Assembly (NCBI RefSeq): GCF_000485595.1
Contig: NW_014578836.1
Span: forward strand, 19,670-56,461
Reading direction: 5' to 3'
Origin: Priapulus caudatus
Taxonomy: Eukaryota > Priapulida > Priapulimorpha > Priapulimorphida > Priapulidae
DNA length: 36,792 bases
The notes beneath the pieces were generated by a model. That model did no database searches and was not told the DNA's origin. It saw nothing but the letters and a program-made list of their open reading frames with translations. The position numbers and the translations under genes were made by a program. Positions 30,206 through 36,792 of this stretch are shown in pieces (position 1 is the stretch's first letter; the number at the start of each line of letters is the position of its first letter).

Positions 30206-31125
30206 TCCACAATGATTTCATAAAAACTCGCAACGTTTTAAAAAATAACGTCGTACGAGTGATAAACCTGTGGTAAAACGCTTGCTATAAAACTGCATTA
30301 TCTTACGTTTTAACCTGTAACTAAACTGCGTTACCTAACGTTTTTACCTTAACTTGTGATTAAACTCCTTCTATGTTATCATAAAAATTAACGACTGTGA
30401 TTAAACTTGTATGTTTCTAACGTTTTATCTCTATAATAAATAAAACCTGTGAATTAATTTTCGTTATCTCTGCACTGTGGTACTTGAATAAAATCGTGTC
30501 ATAAGCAGCCTTTGTTTAGATAGGGTTAAGGAGATATTTTGCCGATTAAATTGTAGCAAGCAATTTAATTTGTGGTGAGAAATATTCAGGGCGCACTTCA
30601 TTAAGTCGCTGGCAATTAGACCATGAGACATTCTCTCTTGTAGGTTTATGCAAATAAAACCTTTATCTGTCAATTTAAACTACTGTAGTCGTAGCTTGAT
30701 TATATTCATGATTGTAGTACAAATTCAATTTGTGTATGAAACATTAGAGAGCGTAACCATTGAATATATTCGCAAATAATTTGGTACTTATATAGTATGT
30801 TTTCTCTTTAGTTTGGTGGGGATATAAACTTTCATTTTTTAATTCAAACTGATTTACATTGAGGCATGCAATTTATTGTGTGAGAAACGTTAAAATGGCG
30901 TCATTCAACTATCTTGCAATTGTTGTAATATTTTTTTCTCGGTTAGGTTGTAATGCAGGAAGATATGCCATAAATAATAGGCAAAATAGTTATACATTTA
31001 TTTAATTTAGCGATGTTTTAAAGTTAAGTTATTAAATAAACATAATAATCATTATCATAATAACAAATTAACAATCTGACGTTTTATGTGCTGTATTGCG
31101 GGCTCTGCTATTTATTTATATGTTA
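30206..31125. repeat. Direct copy of CYP 3' flank
   Basis: Matches 7546-8465 in order, with small indels, including the tandem 45-50 bp units and the inverted-repeat arm sequence. Confidence 0.8.
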
Positions 31126-31870
31126 CTACATCACGCTCACGGTGTGGCGGATGTGATATGTAGCGATACCGAGGTACGCCCTGAAGTTTCGTATGTATGG
31201 TCACGGATGTCTGCGTGTGCTTCGCCTTCATGAGCATTGAGGTGAGACGAGGACAGCGTGCGTCGGTTAATTTAGTGTCGGCACGTAGGACTGTCGTTTG
31301 TCATGTTGTCGTGTCGGGGCATAGTAAAATGAATTACAGTACTAGTAGTAGTCGAATATTAAATAGGTCGGTTTAAGTATTTTCTAGACTAGAGTACAGG
31401 TAATGAGAAAATATGTAACTCTCGTGCATGGCTGCAGCGGGAGAAGGAGGCCGCCGGTTACTGTAGGCATTTGCCGCGGCTGCGTTCGTATGTTCATTCT
31501 ATTTTGTTTAATCCTCTGTTGCTTACCGCGGGGTGTGCAAGCTTGTCTATTTAACGGTAACGTATAAGCGCGACAGGCCAGGGCGTGGGGTTAACCGTGA
31601 CCGGTGGTGTCTGTGTGTGGTGCCGCCCATTCGTATGGCAATGGTTGACTAACTCTTACGAATGCACCGAACCGGAACACGGCGCAGAATGCGGTTAGTA
31701 GCGGGGAGCGCAGTAGCCTGAAGCGCTTCGAGTGGCTAGCGGCATCCGGATGGCGACGCGCTACGCGCAGGTTTTCAACGTCTCCGGGCGCAACAGGTGA
31801 GCTGAAATACTAAGGTGTGTTGTGCTAGTCACTAAGTTTCGACGGTGCGCCATCGGTGTCGCCGGAAGAC
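31126..31870. other. Unique sequence, no gene recognised
   Basis: More GC-rich than the flanks. No ORF with family motifs and no RNA gene seen. It has no match in the other copies of the block. Confidence 0.5.
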
Positions 31871-31883
31871 ATGAAACGCTACA

Positions 31884-33612
31884 GTATGTATGTATGTATG
31901 TATGTATGTATGTATGTATGTATGTATGTATGTATGTATGTATGTATATGTATGTATGTATAGTATGTGTGCTATGTATGTATGTATGATGTATATGTAT
32001 GTATGTGATGATGATATGTATTGTACTGTATGTATGTATGTATGTATGTATGTGTAGTGTATGTATGTTATGTATGTATGTTATGTTATGTATGTATGTA
32101 TGTATATGTATGTATGTATGTAATGTATGTATGTCTGTATGTATGTATGTGGATGGTAATGTATGTATGTATTTATGATGGTTATGTATGTATGTATCGT
32201 ATTGCTATGTTGATGTATATGCTATGTATGGTATGTATGTATGTGTAGTGGTATGTATGTATGTATGTATGGATGTATGTTGGTATGTTATGTATGTATG
32301 TATGTATCGTAATGTATGTATGTATGTATGTATGTATGTATGTATGTATGTATGTATGTATGGTATGTAATGTATGTATGTATGTCATGTATGTATGTAT
32401 GTATGGTATGTATTTGTATGTATGTATGTGATGTGTATGTATGTATGTATGTATGTTGTATGTTTGTATGTATGCTGTTGTATGTACTGTATGTATGTAT
32501 GTATGTATGTATGTAGTATGTATGTATGTATGTATGTACTTTGTATGTATGTATGTATGTATGTATGTATTGTGTATGTATGTAGGATGTTTGTATATGT
32601 ATGTATGTATGTATGGTATGTATGTTATGTATGTATGTATGTATGGTATGTATGTATGTATGTATGTTGCATTGTATGTTTTGTAGATATGTATGTAGGG
32701 TATGTTAATGTATGTATGGTATTATGTAGTAGTATGTATGTATGTATGCTATGTATATAGTATGTATGTGATTTGTATGTATGTATGCTATGTATGTATG
32801 TATGTATGTATGTTATGTATGTAATGGTATGTATGTAATGTATGGTGTATATGTATGTTGTGATGTATGTGTGTGTGTGTGTGTGTGTGTGTGCCTGTGG
32901 TAGTGGGCGTGGTATGTGTGTGTATGTGGGTGTGTATGTGTCGTGTGTGTCGTGTGGTGTGTGGGTGTATGTATGTACTGTTATGTATGTGTGTATGTGT
33001 GTCATGTATGTATGCGTGTGTGTGTTGTTGTGTGTATGTGGTATGTTGTGTATGTGTGTTGTTTGCTGTGGGGGATGTGGTGGTTGATGTAATGTATGTA
33101 TGTATGTGAGATGTATGTATGTATGTGATGTGTGTATGTATGTATTGTGTGTATGCGCCTGGTATGGATGTTGTATGTGTGTATGTGTGTATGTGTGTAT
33201 GTGGTAGGGTGTGTGTCATGTGTTGTATGTGTGTATGTTCGGCGACGTTCTCTCCTGTGTAACGTCCGCCTGTGCTTTTCCTCCTCTGTGTGTTGTGTCT
33301 GTAAGTGTCGATGCTCGTGTCTTTTCTGTCCGGTTCCCGCCTTGTTTGTGTGTGTGTGTGATGTTGTATGTATGTATGGTATGCATGTATGATGGCATTG
33401 CAGTGCAATGTAATGTATGTATGCCATGCATGTATGTATGTAGTGTTGCATGTATGTATGTATGATGTTATGTATGTATGAGTGTATGTATGTATGGTTA
33501 TCTACATGTATCGTATGATATGTATGAGTATGCATGCTCTGTATGTATGTATGTATGTATGTATGTATGTATGTATGTATGTATGTATGTATGTATGTAT
33601 GAGTAGATGACA
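31884..33612. repeat. Large (TATG)n array with GT-rich part
   Basis: About 1.7 kb of ATGT/TATG units, with a GTGT-rich section (32860-33210) and a short non-repeat island at 33235-33345. Met-Tyr-Val-Cys frames are artefacts. Same position in the block as 378-585. Confidence 0.95.
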
Positions 33613-33739
33613 TAAAATAGATAGACGGATAAGATTGATAGAAGCGTGGACAGACGTATAGAAGGCGATAGCGTGGGATAGATGATATATAAGATTGAAG
33701 TAGATAAATAGATGGATGGGTTAATAGAGGGATAGATAA

Positions 33740-33775
<36 letters not shown>

Positions 33776-33905
33776 TAGTATAGATAGATAGAGGTAGATG
33801 ATAGAGGAGAGATGAAGCTAATTGATCTAAAATAGAGTGACAGGCATAAATAGAGAGAAAGACGAGATTGATAGATTAAATAGATAAATGATATATTAGA
33901 TAGAT
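33613..33905. repeat. (GATA)n array
   Basis: Degenerate GATA/TAGA units before the exon-1 remnant, as at 590-1012. Confidence 0.85.
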
Positions 33906-33927
33906 TTACAAAGTAACTCTTGCTAAC

Positions 33928-34150
33928 CTGCGGTCCATGTAGAGGCTAAATATCGGTCCCGTTAGCTGCTCGCTCAGCTTGCTGCAGGTAGCTTCCCGTA
34001 TGATTTTGCCGCGCCAGCGAGACAAGGGAGCCAACGACGGGGCGCCTAGCGCGGGGTCGCGGCGGCCGACTCCACGCGTTCGCTTCACGTAGATACGATG
34101 ACCACGAGCAGCCGTGACGACAACCAACACGACGGACGGCTGGACGGAGT
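33928..34150 (-). pseudogene. CYP2-like exon 1 remnant (copy C)
   Basis: Best preserved of the exon-1 copies. The minus strand shows a YVKR stretch, then PPRPRARRPVVGSLVSLA, matching the CYP2 hinge PPGPxGxPxxGxLxxL. In a neighbouring frame comes KLSEQLTGPIFSLYMD, matching the end of CYP2 exon 1, with donor CAG|GTTAGC. At least one frameshift separates them. No next exon follows on the minus strand. Confidence 0.7.
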
Positions 34151-34740
34151 GTTTCTACCGAGAAACTGGCAGCAGCTTGCGCGCAAGCCGCTGCTACGGC
34201 TGCGCCCTATTGCGCCGACACGTGCCGCTGACGCAGCCTAGTACACACGCGGATGCGCGTCGGCTTCACAGACGAATTAGGATGAGATGGGGTGGGATGA
34301 GATGGGATGGAATGGGAAAGAAATAAAATAGAATTTGGATATGATATGATAATGTTACGAAATTAGGTTAGCAGAGGGTAGGCTAAGATTATGCCATTAC
34401 ATTGACCGTAAAAATTTTCAAAGGGTTTAAGGTTAGGATAGATAGTTAGGGTGATGTTAGAGAGAGGATAGATTCAGGGATAAAATTGGCGAGCATAGAC
34501 TTTTCGTGCTGTCACACCGCTCGTCTAAGTAGAATGTAAAGTGGTCGCAGTCTGCGGCGATGTCCCTCGCTCCCTTATCAGACTAACCCTGTACATTAAA
34601 CGGGGTCAATCTATGATGCGCCGTTTATTTTCATATTCAGCTTAAGGACAAATGGACGAAGGCTTAATTGTTATTCATTGAGTTTCACTTTCGTAAATAA
34701 CACTGTTTAGACTGTCTAATTAGAATGCTCAGTGTACACT
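34151..34740. other. Copy of the 1291-1800 flank
   Basis: Same order of words as 1340-1800 (GGGATGGAATGGGAAA, GACTTTCCGTGCTGTCAC-like). No gene. Confidence 0.6.
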
Positions 34741-35700
34741 GCGATCAGCAGTTGTGTGTGTGGTGTGTGTGTGTGTGGATGTGTTGTGTGCTCGTGTGTC
34801 TGGTGTGCCAGGGCGTCTAATCTATCGGGCAAGCAGTCTCGCCAAAGAAAGTAGTCCACGGTGTCCATTGTCGGGATGGGTGAAAGGGAGCAAGATTTAC
34901 TAACCGCATTTCGCTGCTGTTATAATCAGTGTCGAGCTTTTAGATGATGACATGGTGTGGCAGTGAAATGCCCGTGACAGAAGTTACACGTTACTGTCGC
35001 TATAATGGAAACGAACGCATGTACATGTACAAGTGTATATATGTGGCATATGTATGCATATCGACGCCGCCTTTCATAGTGACGTCATCAAAACCGAGGT
35101 CCGGTCCATAATTGCGGCGTATGTTGCTCGAAGTTCAATTTGCATCTAGAAGGATATAGATTGGACATACAGATGGAGATAAACTCAAGCTGGAATACAT
35201 GAAGCGTGCCGTTAGTAAACGTCATGCACCGGACACTCGCTCGTCATTGGGCTGAATGTGAAGTTATCTCTAAGATGGCCGTACGAATGACCTCGCCTAC
35301 CGTTTTGTATATATGCCCTACACGCGCAAAGAAGCCGAAGGGACATTGCATTCGTCTCCCTACGCACGTCGCTGTCGGCTGATAGAAAAATAATAGTTCA
35401 TTACGAGTTTGCTATTTTATAACAAGCAGTTGTGACAGGCACTTGGTAACACCACCACGCTCCTGTTTATACTATTTTTTTTTTTTTTTTTTTTTTTTCC
35501 TATCGCAAAGCTTACCGCCTCCTATCCTAGGTTTCATTCGCAAAGCTAATATACCGCTTTACACCGCTACATGTTTCTATACCTACTTCTCTTCCAGTCT
35601 CCTCCCATCCGAGTGCGGCGCAGTCTCAATCCCAGTTTGTCCGTGACCGGGCCGCGCATCGTGTGTGCTGTTACTACTTAGGCTGTCAGCGCATGTGTGG
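34741..35700. other. No gene recognised; T-run at 35475-35499
   Basis: Unique sequence with a short GT tract (34755-34800) and a pure T run of about 25. TATATATGCC at 35308 could be a TATA-like word upstream of the exon-1-like segment, but this is weak. Confidence 0.45.
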
Positions 35701-35719
35701 CGACAATGAGCGGCAGCCG

Positions 35720-35943
35720 TAGCCAGCCCGCTAGGCCAGCTGCTGCAGTTTCTTGGCAGACAACATTTCAGTCGTCAGTGTTGGTTCGTCGTCAGCGGCT
35801 CTCGTGTGGGGGCGCGTCGTACTACGTGAAAGTGACCCGTGGAGCGCGCCGCCGGACCCCGCGGCTGCCCGTGCGTCGGCTCCCTTCTCTCTCGATGGCA
35901 GACAAACATGGGACGACTACCTCATCATGGAAGTGTAGCAATT
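35720..35943 (+). pseudogene. CYP2-like exon 1 remnant (copy D, plus strand)
   Basis: Shares GCCGCCGGACCCCGCGGCTG-like sequence with the minus-strand copies. It reads SYYVKVTRGA in one frame and PPDPAAARASAPFSLDG in another, the anchor-end plus hinge of a CYP2 first exon. It stops before the FSLYMG part. If real, its gene would extend beyond 36792; no exon 2 is seen to the window end. Confidence 0.5.
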
Positions 35944-35949
35944 AGGTGA

Positions 35950-36360
35950 CCGAAATAATCATGCTTCTACATGGGTCCAGGGTGCGCATTGTAAATTGTG
36001 TTACATATTATCCGCTGTGGTGCGTGCAAAGCGCCCTGTGTCTTGCGTGTGCCGGTGGCGTTGCGTGCATCATGTGTGTGTGTTTGTGTGTTGTGTGTGT
36101 GTGTGTGTGTGTGTTGTGTAATGTGACCAAGTGTGCTTGTCATCGATTACCGTATGGTGCAACATTGTTTGCTAGCGAGTTCACAATGCCGCGCAAAATC
36201 TCGGAAAAGACGCTCTATCTAGTTTTATGTTTGTACCTCTCTTCTAATGCCGCCTATAAATTTTTGTGTTATATTAACTAGCAGCAAAGTATACCCGTAG
36301 AACCCATGCAAATGTTGTCTTTAAATATAAACTCCATGTTAAGTGACACAGATTAAGTTA
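35950..36360. other. No gene recognised
   Basis: A short GT tract (36075-36118). The 111-aa frame at 35946-36281 runs across it and has no family motif. Confidence 0.4.
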
Positions 36361-36524
36361 AAATTTCATTGTAACTGAAAAGAAAACCACTGCACTGGGT
36401 ACAACAGAACACTGGCCACAGCTACTGGGCCCACGACTATACTGTGCGAGTACGGTCCGTACGTCAAAGCAGAGTGAGCGCGGGGGATCGTGGCAGTAGA
36501 GGGGGGTGGGATCTGAGACGTAGA

Positions 36525-36788
36525 GCCATCTATTGAGGAATAGATTTTTTCGTTTGAGCCAGAACCATCTTCCCAGACGTGGTGATGTCTGATATGGCTC
36601 ACACGGCGGCAGTCAAGAGACGCAGCTGTAATTCCGCACGTAAAATGTGAATGTGGGATCTGCTGTATGCGCACTGCCATCTATTGACGTAATAGCGTAT
36701 TTTTTTCTAATTTTTGAACTAACACTTATACTGTAAGTACGTTTTTTAATTTTTCTCAGCCAGAACCATCTGCCCCAGACGTGGTGAT
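36525..36788. repeat. Imperfect direct repeat pair
   Basis: GCCATCTATTGA, a T-rich stretch, then AGCCAGAACCATCT and CCAGACGTGGTGAT occur at 36525-36587 and again at 36676-36788. The second copy has about 50 extra bases in the T-rich part. Confidence 0.75.
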
Positions 36789-36792
36789 TGCT

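Noticed and set aside
31884-33612. Many long Met-Tyr-Val-Cys and Thr-His-Ile open frames
   Set aside because: They are translations of the (TATG)n array on both strands, with no non-repeat protein motif.
36366-36680. 104-aa minus-strand ORF as a gene
   Set aside because: It crosses the direct-repeat module and shows no recognisable domain.

Overview
The window reads as nuclear DNA of an animal, probably a marine invertebrate; a lophotrochozoan is only a guess. It has small intron-bounded exons with GT..AG borders, CYP2-clan cytochrome P450 exons, very dense tetranucleotide and dinucleotide microsatellites, TTAGGG repeats and an errantivirus-like Ty3/gypsy element. No prokaryotic features were seen. 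A 25-base N run (24730-24754) and many one-base indels inside otherwise conserved exons suggest a long-read assembly with limited polishing. Frame breaks may therefore be errors rather than true mutations.

Layout. Positions 1-8350 hold microsatellites, a minus-strand CYP exon-1 remnant (about 1033-1290) and plus-strand CYP gene 1 (exons 2-8, 2171-7545) with its 3' flank. Positions 7864-9409 form a long inverted repeat, where the 3' flank of gene 1 meets an inverted copy of itself. Positions 9411-19142 are one 9.7-kb insertion inside that inverted copy. It carries broken gag, protease, RT, RNase H and integrase genes, an F-type envelope gene, a foldback module with CCAAT boxes, tRNA-like and telomere-like sequence, an unknown ORF, and an LTR-like promoter/polyA region. 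Its ends are 51-bp imperfect inverted repeats next to TA. Positions 19143-28300 hold CYP gene 2 on the minus strand, the mirror of gene 1, with exons 3-4 present twice on either side of the N gap. Positions 27290-31125 are a direct, internally deleted copy of the gene-1 block (exon 2 joined to the end of exon 8). Positions 31870-34740 repeat the first 1.8 kb again (TATG array, GATA array, minus-strand exon 1). Positions 34740-36792 hold one more exon-1-like segment on the plus strand and a short direct repeat.

Taken together this is a small CYP2 tandem/inverted cluster, degraded and expanded by segmental copying between microsatellites, and split by a composite retroelement insertion. Genes 1 and 2 encode the same part of a microsomal haem-thiolate monooxygenase. 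Exons 6, 7 and 8 have identical lengths in both (225, 216 and 182 bp), and those six exons are open. Neither gene is shown to be complete: no same-strand exon 1 is seen for gene 1, and exon 2 is missing for gene 2.
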